Shown here piece after piece: positions 1-7,931 of a DNA stretch of 36,119 bases. The notes under the pieces are model-generated. The model was given only the letters and a program-made list of their open reading frames with translations, made no database searches and was not told the DNA's origin. The DNA is from Lentisphaerales bacterium (GTDB taxonomy: Bacteria; Verrucomicrobiota; Lentisphaeria; Lentisphaerales; Lentisphaeraceae). A program made the position numbers and the translations under genes. The stretch lies in contig JAKVBD010000051.1 of assembly GCA_022446985.1 (NCBI GenBank), positions 1 through 36,119 on the forward strand. The letters are read 5' to 3'. How positions within the stretch are numbered: position 1 is the stretch's first letter; every line of letters begins with the position of its first letter.

Positions 1-1
1 G

Positions 2-1756
2 GTTCGTTTTGTTTCGATGTTCAGAAATGATGGTTCCAAGGCAGAAATCCGTATATCAGATAAAGAGCAACCAGATGGTGGTTGGAAGAATGTTGCAGTC
101 GCAGGAAGTGCCTCTATTGAGAATAGTGATTTTCAACTTAATTCGGCGATTATAGATGTGACTTTACCGGTTAACCCAGCAGATGCGACTCTCTACTATA
201 CAGTATGGAAAGATGGTGAAGATGTAACTTTTGATGACAGAGTTGGAACCGATGCCTGTGGGCCTGGAACGGGTATGATTGGCGACATACCCAATGGTGG
301 TTCTTATGTCGGCCGATTGCCACAATTAACCGGTCCATACAAACTATGTGGCTTGAGTTGTCACGCAATTAACAGTGGAGTTGTTAAAGAAGGTGAGAGT
401 AAGTTTATGGGCTCTCAAGCAGAGTGGCGAGTTAGAGATCAACCGACTTATGGTTCTTATAGGCACTTGGAAGACTACAATTTCCAGGTCATGCTCTGGG
501 AAGACGATATCTGGTACATGGAGCTCTATATCTATCCACCAAGTACAGATGATGCTTATAAACAGGTGACTACTTCTATTTGTGGCCCAACTAGTCGTTG
601 GCAGTTGATGCGTCACTGGAATATTCTTAATCCAGGTGACCATGATCACGGTATGGATGATGTAAAAGGTCCTGAACAGATTCTTATTCGTAAGCATAAA
701 AATCTAGGTCAAGATCCGGAATATATGCAGCGCAATTTCAAGATTGTCAGTCACTTGATGACAGGTAAATTGAATCCTTCCGGCGTAGATAATCCAAAGC
801 GCTGGCGTCAATGGATTATGCCTAAAAAAGACTTCACTCTGGTTGTTTGTGATTCTAGGCTTTGGCGTAGTAGTCAGGATACTAATATCTGGGATGATCA
901 GGGATGGGAACATGCTCAAAACTTATACAGTCGTAAAGATCCAACAAGAACTCTTCTGGGAGAAGAACAACACGCCTGGCTAACACAGATTATTCGTTCA
1001 AATACTTCACAGATTATTTGTTTAACTGGTCTTAATGGACTTCACACTATTTGGAATAGTGGCTTTGAGAAAGGTGATGATGGCGAACGAAACCGTGTGG
1101 CAGCAGATTATGCCGGTTGGGTCTCAGCCGGTAGTGATCGAGTGCTCGAACTTCTGGCTGAAAGAGATGGTATTTTCACTGTTTATGGTGATGTCCATAA
1201 TGGTAGTATAGTCCGTAATAAGAAACTCAATGTTTACGAGTGTTCATTCGGTCCAATTGGTCGTACTGGAGGCCGAAAGCCGGCTCCGGGTTTCGCCAGA
1301 GAATTTACAGATATTGATGGCCGTGATGTCGAGGCGTATGCACTTTATCACAAGCAATACGACAGTCCGGAATTGACAAAGATATCTGGACCAATGTACT
1401 GGAACTTCCTCGAGATGAGTTTTGATCCGAATAATAAAAAAGAGCAGTTTGCTTTAAATGTCAGGAATTTGATTGACTCTCCAAATAATAAACCACGAGG
1501 AGGAGGCTCAGCTTCAGGAATGATAGATGGGACAGGATTGCCAGTTCAAGGCAAGCTTCCAAAGTTAAAGACATTCCCCAATGCTTCTATACGTTTTAGC
1601 CGTTTGGATACTGGTGCGCCTTTACGTGGAACTCAGTCGGATGAAAATGGTAATGTATTTTGCCGGGGCTTTTCTAATATGGAGGCAGGAGAAAAAGTAC
1701 TTATGTCTTCACATGTGAATGGCGAAGCAGAAGCTCAAGTGATTGAACTTATTTAA
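2..1756 (+). CDS. PhoD-like metallophosphatase, 5'-truncated by window edge
   Basis: The frame is open from the first complete codon at base 2, so the true start, and any signal peptide, lie outside the window. The first internal ATG is at 17. The product resembles PhoD-like alkaline phosphatase/phosphodiesterase proteins, which hydrolyse phosphate esters at a binuclear metal site, usually outside the cytoplasm. Visible motifs in order are GDHDHGMDD (about residue 210 from the ATG; the family has a D-D-H-D/E-x-G type motif here), a DSRLWR segment, LGEEQHAWL (the family LGxxQxxWL) and GDVHNGS (the family GDxH metal-binding motif). The last ~90 residues look like a small beta-rich tail rather than part of the catalytic fold. 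It is followed by a 117-base gap and a predicted secreted sugar-isomerase-like protein on the same strand. Family assignment is fairly sure; substrate is unknown. Confidence 0.75.
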   Translation, partial: VRFVSMFRNDGSKAEIRISDKEQPDGGWKNVAVAGSASIENSDFQLNSAIIDVTLPVNPADATLYYTVWKDGEDVTFDDRVGTDACGPGTGMIGDIPNGGSYVGRLPQLTGPYKLCGLSCHAINSGVVKEGESKFMGSQAEWRVRDQPTYGSYRHLEDYNFQVMLWEDDIWYMELYIYPPSTDDAYKQVTTSICGPTSRWQLMRHWNILNPGDHDHGMDDVKGPEQILIRKHKNLGQDPEYMQRNFKIVSHLMTGKLNPSGVDNPKRWRQWIMPKKDFTLVVCDSRLWRSSQDTNIWDDQGWEHAQNLYSRKDPTRTLLGEEQHAWLTQIIRSNTSQIICLTGLNGLHTIWNSGFEKGDDGERNRVAADYAGWVSAGSDRVLELLAERDGIFTVYGDVHNGSIVRNKKLNVYECSFGPIGRTGGRKPAPGFAREFTDIDGRDVEAYALYHKQYDSPELTKISGPMYWNFLEMSFDPNNKKEQFALNVRNLIDSPNNKPRGGGSASGMIDGTGLPVQGKLPKLKTFPNASIRFSRLDTGAPLRGTQSDENGNVFCRGFSNMEAGEKVLMSSHVNGEAEAQVIELI

Positions 1757-1774
1757 GGTATTCTTATAAAACAT

Positions 1775-1865
1775 CTCATATTCACGGTAATTGCTAAAAG
1801 ATGTTTGTACATTTATTGTGATAGTTAGAAATGAGCATTTTACATGACTTATACGTGAATATGAG
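1775..1865 (+). promoter_or_regulatory. Long inverted repeat ending in the ribosome binding site of the next gene
   Basis: A perfect 12-base inverted repeat, CTCATATTCACG at 1775-1786 and CGTGAATATGAG at 1854-1865, encloses 67 bases. The right arm supplies the GAG of the GAGG SD (1863-1866) of the gene starting at 1874. The left arm overlaps a second possible stem, AAACATCT at 1769-1776 with AGATGTTT at 1799-1806. The two stems share bases 1775-1776, so they compete at their edges. This could be a terminator for the upstream gene, a translational switch or a protein-binding site. The repeats are seen directly; any role is inference. Confidence 0.4.
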
Positions 1866-1873
1866 GTTTTAGT

Positions 1874-2707
1874 ATGAATAGAAGATTGTTTTGTACTGCC
1901 CTGGCAACTTTACCATTATCTTCATGTTTGATTTTTGGAGAGAAACCATGGAAGGTGGGAGTCTGTGATTGGAATATCAAAACACTTGGTATGCCGGCAG
2001 GTTTTAAAGTGGCCCGAGAATTAGGTTTAGATGGAATACAATTATCTTATACTCCAAGGCATGAAGTTTTTGATTTAAGAGATGCTAAGGCTCAAGAATT
2101 ATACTTAGCTGAATCAGAAAAACATCAGATTGAAATAGCGTCCATGGCTATGGGGGTTTTTAATCAAAAACCTTTTTCAACAGATCCAGATTCATTTTTG
2201 TGGGCTGATGAATGCTTAGAAATTATGCGTGGGCTGAATCAGAAAATTGTTCTTTTTGCTTTCTTTGGTAAAGGAGACATAAAAGATCGTCCCGACCTTC
2301 AGAGAAATGTTATTGATCGCCTGAGAAAACTAGCTCCTAAAGCTGAAAAGTATGGTATGACTATTGGTCTTGAGACCTGGTTAAGTAAAGAAGAGCATAT
2401 GCACATTCTGGATTCGGTTGGATCAAACTCAATCAAAGTTTATTACGATACAGCCAATATGCTTCGCAAAGGATATGATATTTACGATGAAATTCGTTGG
2501 TTAGGAAAGAAGAATGCTATTTGCCAGGTTCATACAAAAGAAATTGGTAATCGACTTGGAGAAGGAAAAGTTGACTTTCTTAAAGTTAGAGAAGCTCTCA
2601 TAGAAATAAATTATAATAGCTGGCTGATTATGGAAGCGGCTATAAAAGGTGATTGGAAAGAGTCCTACCAGCAAAATGCGGCTTACTTGAGAAAAATATT
2701 CTCTTAA
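1874..2707 (+). CDS. Sugar phosphate isomerase/epimerase-like (xylose-isomerase-type TIM barrel) lipoprotein
   Basis: A 277-residue protein with the fold of the AP-endonuclease-2/xylose isomerase-like family. Typical family residues are visible: the Glu of GLETW, the Asp of YYDTANM, the His of QVHTKE and the Glu of IMEAA, at the expected barrel strand ends, so a metal-dependent isomerase or epimerase reaction is possible. The N-terminus (MNRRLF, hydrophobic run, LPLSSC with Cys18) looks like a lipoprotein signal with a twin-arginine flavour, so the enzyme is probably exported. The ATG start has a GAGG SD seven bases upstream. Exported members of this family are common in PVC bacteria. The substrate cannot be told from sequence. 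Confidence 0.75.
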   Translation: MNRRLFCTALATLPLSSCLIFGEKPWKVGVCDWNIKTLGMPAGFKVARELGLDGIQLSYTPRHEVFDLRDAKAQELYLAESEKHQIEIASMAMGVFNQKPFSTDPDSFLWADECLEIMRGLNQKIVLFAFFGKGDIKDRPDLQRNVIDRLRKLAPKAEKYGMTIGLETWLSKEEHMHILDSVGSNSIKVYYDTANMLRKGYDIYDEIRWLGKKNAICQVHTKEIGNRLGEGKVDFLKVREALIEINYNSWLIMEAAIKGDWKESYQQNAAYLRKIFS

Positions 2708-2727
2708 GGAGGTAAGACTATACCTCA

Positions 2728-3563
2728 GTGTATAGAAGCTCAGGTTATGATGCTTTGGTAATAAATATGCTTCAATTCTCTGTGGAACAGAAAAATGGAG
2801 AATTAGAATGTTTATAAATGGAAATAGTCAGGGGCCTCTTTTTTATAAGAGTGGCAGGGAGTGCTGAAAATGATGAGGCAGAAGACCCTGATAGTATACG
2901 CTCGATTAATGAACAAAACCATAATCATCGCAACTTTAATCGCTTCAAAGATACCATCTGACACCATGGGAGAAATGGTATAGCTTAGAAGCTTTTTCGG
3001 ACAAGTCGAGAGAGGCCATAGATAAGACGGGAGCGACATGAATCCAGTCTATAATTCTATAAGCAACAACAGTTTGAATATAAGTAGTCAGGATTTTCTG
3101 AAATTCAGTCACTTTGGTTTTATGAATAGGCAGAGTATTCAAGAGAGTCAACTTGATCTGAAGCCTTTTGGAAACATCTCTCAATCAGAATCTACAGAGC
3201 TTTCTGAAACAAAGCCTTTTTTTAAAAAGATGAATGGAAAACTTAACAAGAACTTAGCTCTGGTTTAGTAGAGTCGGAAGAAGAATCTGTTATTCTGAAA
3301 GTCGATGGAAAATTAGGTGACTCTTTGAAAGAGAAAGAGCCTCCTGAAGAAAACTGCTTTTACCTGAGAAAGAAGAAGGGGAGGAGCATCCTGTTACTTT
3401 AAAAGGCGTATAAGTATTGAGTACAAATATCACTGATGCCTTTGCGGTGAAAATTGCCCTGGGAGATAAGGAAGACCCAGAAATAATGGATCTTTTTGAA
3501 GACGTTATAAGAGGAAATGGAGAAGAAGATTTAGAAGATGATCAGTTCTTCTTTACAGAATAA
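2728..3563 (+). pseudogene. Decayed gene for an acidic protein, several frameshifts
   Basis: No long ORF covers this stretch, but coding-like peptide passes between frames. An SD-preceded ATG at 2808 gives 19 codons (MFINGNSQGPLFYKSG...). The reading then moves to the frame of 2854-2958 (SAENDEAEDPDSIRSINEQ), to that of 2961-3038 (WEKWYSLEAFSDKSREAID), to the ORF 3038-3268 (76 aa), to 3253-3357 (VESEEESVILKVDGKLGDS), and finally to 3360-3563 (DPEIMDLFEDVI... ending DDQFFFTE) with one TAA at 3411. The pieces are Ser/Glu/Asp-rich and plausible as one ancestral gene of roughly 250 codons. The last 22 bases overlap the 3' end of the convergent cyclophilin gene. I do not recognise the family. The 76-residue ORF could be a real small gene, but it has no convincing SD. 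Confidence 0.5.
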
Positions 3564-4168
3564 GGGTGATTATTTTTCGATAAAACCTTTACTGTAAAGC
3601 GTACTGTTTCTTTCGGTGGCTGCGGATCTCTCGCTGCACCTATTTCGTTCAGTTTACGGACGACGTCCATACCTTTTATAACTTTACCAAAAACTGTGTA
3701 TTGACCATCAAGCCCTGGAGCTTCGGTGAAAAATATACAGAACTGGGAACCGGTTGAACCAGGTGCTCTTTTACGAGCCATAGTCAACATCCCGGGGCCA
3801 TGTTTGAGAGAGCGATGATATTCTTCAGCAATCGTATAACCAGGTCCGCCTGTTCCAGATCTGCCATTTGCACCAGCTTTAGAGTTCGGGCAGCCGCCTT
3901 GAGCCATAAAGCCCATTAGGATCCTGTGAAACTTCATATCTGTATAGAAGCCACTCTCAGCAAGTGAGATGAAGTTGGCAACGGTATTTGGAGCTTTATC
4001 TTCATAGAGCTCAGCAATTATATTTCCTTTGGAGGTAATGATTTCGACTTTGGGGTGGCTATAAGTTCTGTTGATAGAACTTTGGATTATATCATCTGCT
4101 GTAACTTCTTGTGAGGATTGGCAAGAGGCCAAGAAAATAACCGAAAGTAAAATGGCTAAAAGTTTCAT
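3542..4168 (-). CDS. Cyclophilin-type peptidyl-prolyl cis-trans isomerase, lipoprotein
   Basis: A cyclophilin that speeds cis-trans isomerisation of Xaa-Pro bonds, here probably on the outer face of a membrane. The N-terminus MKLLAILLSVIFLASC has a lipobox ending at Cys16. The catalytic domain (about residues 40-205) shows KFHRILMGFMAQGG with the catalytic Arg, GSQFCIFF and LDGQYTVFG, where many cyclophilins have a Trp or His instead of this Tyr. The ATG at 4168 is preferred over the adjacent upstream TTG (4171) because AGGAG lies six bases before it. It is divergent from the archaemetzincin-like gene, and its 3' end overlaps the decayed gene on the other strand. Confidence 0.9.
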   Translation of the reverse strand: MKLLAILLSVIFLASCQSSQEVTADDIIQSSINRTYSHPKVEIITSKGNIIAELYEDKAPNTVANFISLAESGFYTDMKFHRILMGFMAQGGCPNSKAGANGRSGTGGPGYTIAEEYHRSLKHGPGMLTMARKRAPGSTGSQFCIFFTEAPGLDGQYTVFGKVIKGMDVVRKLNEIGAARDPQPPKETVRFTVKVLSKNNHPYSVKKN

Positions 4169-4339
4169 CAAAATCTCCTATTATGAATACAAAATACCTG
4201 AGAGTTTTGAAAGTAAAAGTCTAGTTAGGAATATCCTTTCTTTTTGTTAATAGTAGCTATTGTATTTTCCGTCATCTTGGCCATTTTTAATGGTGGTGAG
4301 TGAGAGAGGGATAAACAATTAAAGGCCCAGGCATTCAGA

Positions 4340-5305
4340 TTGAAAATATCTAAGTTTTTAACACTCTTCTTTCTAGCTTTCATCTTTTTTACTTCCTGCA
4401 ATAAGTCGTCGGCTACTAAAAAAGAAGATGTCGAAGATTTTCTCATTAGAGGCGCAGAGCTTCGCATTGAAAAACTCAGTCCTGAATTAGAGGCGCTAAA
4501 ACCTAAATTTCGAAACTTTGGCTCTATCAATCCAGGGGACTGGATGGAGAATCACAATGAAAAGGGTCAGACGTGTAAAGATTACAAAACTTCTTCTCCG
4601 AATAAAGTCACTGAAAAAAGAAATAAAATTTATATATGGCAAATCGGTACTTTTACGGAAGATCAGAAAAAGATTTTTGAAGATACTACGAAGTATATGG
4701 AAGCCTGCTTCAATGTACCAGTCGTGAAACTTTCTGAGTATTCATTAAATAAAATACCTTTAACAGCAAGACGTCGTCACCGTGAATGGATGCATGAGCA
4801 GCTAAATGCCAAATACATTCTTAATAATATTTTACTTCCCAATAGACCGGATGATGCCTTGGCTCTTATAGCTTTTACCGCTAAAGATTTATACCCTTCT
4901 GAAAGTTGGAACTTTGTCTTTGGTTTGGCTTCATTAACTAAAAGAATTGGTGTTTGGTCGATGTTTAGAAATGGCGACCCTGGTCTGAGTCAGGCGCACT
5001 ATATGCAGTATTTAAGAAGAACAATCAGTACAGCTAAACATGAAACAGCACACGTTTTAGGGATAAGGCACTGTATCGCTTATGAATGCGTGATGTGTGG
5101 CAGTAATAGCCGTGAAGAGTCGGATCGCCGTGGATTGGTCTTTTGCCCATTGTGTATGGATAAGTTGCTGTGGAATACCGAAGTTCCTGTGAAAGAGCAT
5201 CTTACAAAGCTTTTTAAAGTCAGTCGCAGTTTAGGTTTGATAAAAGAGAGTAAATTTTTTGCTGAATGTCTGGAACTTTTACCCCAAAAAGTAGTAGACA
5301 ATTAA
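4340..5305 (+). CDS. Archaemetzincin-like zinc metalloprotease, lipoprotein
   Basis: A 321-residue protein with the archaemetzincin signature at residues 234-272: HETAHVLGIRHC, then Cys250, Met252, Cys253 and a CPLC pair (Cys269, Cys272). This matches the family pattern HExxHxxGx3Cx4CxM...CxxC, with 16 residues between Met and the CxxC. The first His pair binds catalytic zinc, the Glu is the general base and the cysteines probably bind a structural zinc. The N-terminus (MKISKFL, hydrophobic run, FTSC with Cys20) is a lipoprotein signal, so the enzyme should be membrane-tethered outside the cytoplasm. It starts at TTG 4340; there is no in-frame ATG or GTG after the stop at 4301. It lies 24 bases before the Yej-type importer operon, suggesting that peptide release and uptake are coupled. 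Confidence 0.85.
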   Translation: MKISKFLTLFFLAFIFFTSCNKSSATKKEDVEDFLIRGAELRIEKLSPELEALKPKFRNFGSINPGDWMENHNEKGQTCKDYKTSSPNKVTEKRNKIYIWQIGTFTEDQKKIFEDTTKYMEACFNVPVVKLSEYSLNKIPLTARRRHREWMHEQLNAKYILNNILLPNRPDDALALIAFTAKDLYPSESWNFVFGLASLTKRIGVWSMFRNGDPGLSQAHYMQYLRRTISTAKHETAHVLGIRHCIAYECVMCGSNSREESDRRGLVFCPLCMDKLLWNTEVPVKEHLTKLFKVSRSLGLIKESKFFAECLELLPQKVVDN

Positions 5306-5329
5306 AGTACGAATTTCCCGGGAGAGTTA

Positions 5330-6376
5330 ATGACAACATATATCATTCGGCGTTTGCTTTTGATGATTCCTACTTTTTTCATCATTACGCTCATCGTTTT
5401 TGCTATCTGCAGAGCAGTACCAGGTGGACCTATTGAGCAGATGAAGATGGCCAAAATTATGGCGAGCTTAACGGACGGTGGGGGCAAGGCTCCGATGAGT
5501 AGTGAAGACTTTTCGAGTAAAACAGAAAAAAATGAACTTTCCGAAGAAGAGCTCAAAAAGCTTAAAGAGCATTTTGGGATTTCCGATAACTTTTTTGTAG
5601 ATTATGTCAAATGGTTGGGGAACACTCTCACAGGTGACTTCGGTAAATCCAACAGGTATAATGACCCTGTTTCAGATATGATTTTGTCTCGAATCCCCAT
5701 TTCTCTTTTCTATGGCTTCTTAACAATGTTCTTTGTTTATGGTGTTTGTATCCCTTTAGGTATAGTTAAAGCACTTAAAAATATGACTGCTATAGACAAT
5801 ATAACATCAGCGATAGTTTTTGTGGGGTATGCCATTCCAGGGTATGCTTTAGGTGCAATTTTAGTTGTTTATGCTGCGGCTCAGTGGGGCTGGTTTCCAA
5901 TTGGCGGGTTTTTGTCCGACAAGTTCGAGAGCTTAACTTTTTTTCAGAAGGTGGCTGATTTGCTTCATCATGCCTTTTTACCTCTATGCTGCTACTTAGT
6001 CGGTGGTTTTGCTTTCATGACTATGCTTGTAAAAAATACAATGCTGGAAAACATGTCTGCAGATTATATAAGAACAGCTTTAGCGAAAGGAGTCCCTTAT
6101 AAAAAGGCAGTTTTTAAGCATGCTTTAGATAACAGTTTAATTCCTCTGGCAACACACTTTGGCAATAACATTTCTTTGATCATTACAGGTTCTTTTCTTA
6201 TTGAGAAAATCTTTAATATAGATGGTGTTGGCCTTTTTGGTTTTGAAGCGATTGTCAACAGAGATTTTCCTGTTGTGATGGGCATATTGGCAATAGCCTG
6301 TGCTTTGCAGTTAATAGGTAATTTACTTTCCGATATTTGTGTAGCTTATGTTGATCCAAGGGTGAAGTTTGACTGA
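5330..6376 (+). CDS. yejB: Peptide ABC transporter permease, YejB-like
   Basis: An inner-membrane permease of the DppB/OppB type, close to YejB of the Yej peptide (microcin C) importer. The MTTYIIRRLLLMIPTFF start, the early PGGP motif, a charged periplasmic stretch (residues ~45-90) and about six membrane segments follow the family plan. The cytoplasmic coupling (EAA-like) loop is at ADYIRTALAKGVPYKKAVFKH, and the C-terminus DPRVKF is typical. The length of 348 residues is normal. The ATG has GGGAGA upstream. Its TGA overlaps the start of the next permease by one base, indicating translational coupling. Confidence 0.9.
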   Translation: MTTYIIRRLLLMIPTFFIITLIVFAICRAVPGGPIEQMKMAKIMASLTDGGGKAPMSSEDFSSKTEKNELSEEELKKLKEHFGISDNFFVDYVKWLGNTLTGDFGKSNRYNDPVSDMILSRIPISLFYGFLTMFFVYGVCIPLGIVKALKNMTAIDNITSAIVFVGYAIPGYALGAILVVYAAAQWGWFPIGGFLSDKFESLTFFQKVADLLHHAFLPLCCYLVGGFAFMTMLVKNTMLENMSADYIRTALAKGVPYKKAVFKHALDNSLIPLATHFGNNISLIITGSFLIEKIFNIDGVGLFGFEAIVNRDFPVVMGILAIACALQLIGNLLSDICVAYVDPRVKFD

Positions 6377-7599
6377 TGAGTAAGTTTAAATTAAGCCCAA
6401 TAAATCAGAAGCGCTGGGAGCGCTTTAAAGGAAATAAGAGGGGTTACTACAGTCTTTATATTTTCTTAGCAATTACTGCTATATCTCTTGTTTCTGAAGT
6501 GTTTTTCAACAATAAACCATTAATGATGTCTTATAATGGTGAATTACATTTTCCTATTATTTCAGCAGTACATAAAGGAACTGATTTTGGCTTAGATTAT
6601 GACCATGAACCAGACTATCTTGAGTTACAGAAGAAGTTTGAGGCAGAAGATAAGGGTAATTGGATTCTTATGCCGGTTGTGCCATTCAATGCTAATCAAG
6701 ATGATCCCATTGATCAGGAAGTCCTTGATGAAAAAATTAAAGTCTTAGAAGCCGAGTTTCAAGATAGGCTTGCTGTCATCGAGGAAGGCCATGGGTCAGC
6801 AGATGATAAAGAAAAGAGTAGAACTCAAATTCGTGTCCAAATGGTCAGCGAAATATCTAAAGTCGATAAATTGAAATACCATCCTCTGCCACCAGACTTT
6901 ACAAGTCGACATTTTCTTGGGACAGATAAAAATGGCCGTGATATTTTGGCCAGAGTTTCTTATGGCTACCGCGTTGCTATTGCCTTTGCCATAATTCTTC
7001 TTTTAGTAAACTATACAATCGGCACAATAGTAGGTTGCTTGATGGGCTACCTTGGCGGTTGGTTTGATCTTCTTTTTCAAAGGGTTATCGAAATTATCAG
7101 TAATATTCCATTCCTTTATATTGTGATTATTATTTCAGCGGTAATGATTGAAAACGACAAACGCATAGGCTTTTTTCCTCTTTTAGGGATTTTTGTGATC
7201 TTCGGCTGGGTTGGGATAACCTGGTATATGCGTACGGCAACCTATAAGGAGAAGTCGAGAGAGTACGTCATGGCAGCAAGAGCCATGGGGGCCTCAAATA
7301 AACATATTATTTTTTCTCATATTATTCCCAACGTTATTTCACTTCTGGTAACCTTTATACCATTCGCAGTTTCTGGTGCGATTGTCAGTTTGACATCTTT
7401 GGATTATTTGGGATATGGACTTCCTAAGGATTACCCTAGTTGGGGAGAGCTGATAAAGCAGGGAACAGAGAATACAGATGCTTACTGGGTGGTGACATCT
7501 GTTGTCGGAGCGATGGTTATTATTTTATTTCTGATAAACTCTGTTGGTGAGGCAGTTCGAGAAGCCTTTGACCCTAAGAAGATTTCTAGATACGAGTAG
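6376..7599 (+). CDS. yejE: Peptide ABC transporter permease, YejE-like
   Basis: The partner permease of the Yej-type importer. It begins with the characteristic LSPINQKRWERFKGNKRGYYS segment before the first membrane helix, has the LGTDKNGRDILAR motif, five later membrane segments and an EAA loop (REYVMAARAMGASNKHIIF), and ends in AVREAFDP as YejE proteins do. At 407 residues it is longer than enterobacterial YejE (about 340). The extra length is a charged, probably helical insertion around residues 110-165 in the periplasmic loop between the first helix and LGTD. It overlaps yejB by one base and is followed eight bases later by the binding-protein gene. Confidence 0.9.
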   Translation: MSKFKLSPINQKRWERFKGNKRGYYSLYIFLAITAISLVSEVFFNNKPLMMSYNGELHFPIISAVHKGTDFGLDYDHEPDYLELQKKFEAEDKGNWILMPVVPFNANQDDPIDQEVLDEKIKVLEAEFQDRLAVIEEGHGSADDKEKSRTQIRVQMVSEISKVDKLKYHPLPPDFTSRHFLGTDKNGRDILARVSYGYRVAIAFAIILLLVNYTIGTIVGCLMGYLGGWFDLLFQRVIEIISNIPFLYIVIIISAVMIENDKRIGFFPLLGIFVIFGWVGITWYMRTATYKEKSREYVMAARAMGASNKHIIFSHIIPNVISLLVTFIPFAVSGAIVSLTSLDYLGYGLPKDYPSWGELIKQGTENTDAYWVVTSVVGAMVIILFLINSVGEAVREAFDPKKISRYE

Positions 7600-7607
7600 G
7601 TAGAGAT

Positions 7608-7913
7608 ATGAAAAAGTTTACAACAGTAATGACCTTCGTTTTTTTGTTCTCTATTGTCGCAATTTTGTTTGTGGTTTATCGCGGCAACTCTATAGGACGA
7701 GAGTTAGCACAAACCGTGAAGTATGACAGTTTACCTGCATTTCCGATTACCAAAGAAAAGCTTCCAGAAGGCTTAGTGTGGAGTAGTGGAGGTGAGCATA
7801 AACCATTTGCATCTTCCAAAGCATTGAAAGGTGGAGTTTACCATAAATCAGTTACAACATATCCTACAACTTTTAGGCAGTACGGGCCCAATGCCAATAC
7901 AGCTTTTCGTTAG
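7608..7913 (+). pseudogene. yejA: N-terminal fragment of YejA-like peptide-binding protein, ended by in-frame TAG
   Basis: These 101 codons hold the N-terminal membrane signal or anchor (MKKFTTVMTFVFLFSIVAIL) and the first part of a family 5 extracellular solute-binding protein, ending in FRQYGPNANTAFR. The TAG at 7911-7913 lies in the same frame as the downstream 574-codon ORF, so one codon interrupts what is otherwise a continuous ~682-residue YejA-like reading frame from 7608 to 9656. The neighbouring codons read naturally across the stop (NTAFR, stop, YLDDNDMDLFG). A recent nonsense mutation, a sequencing error or suppression are all possible; see the downstream entry. Confidence 0.8.
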
Positions 7914-7931
7914 TATTTAGATGATAACGAT

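Noticed and set aside
2709..2726. GAGGTA/TACCTC hairpin after the sugar-isomerase-like gene as terminator
   Set aside because: Only six pairs and no T run. The AGGAGG there is a strong SD-like sequence but no start codon is at the proper distance.
7911..7913. Genetic code change or pyrrolysine insertion at the TAG
   Set aside because: Several intact genes in the window end at TAG, no pyrrolysine genes are present, and the family does not use pyrrolysine. A point mutation or miscall is simpler.
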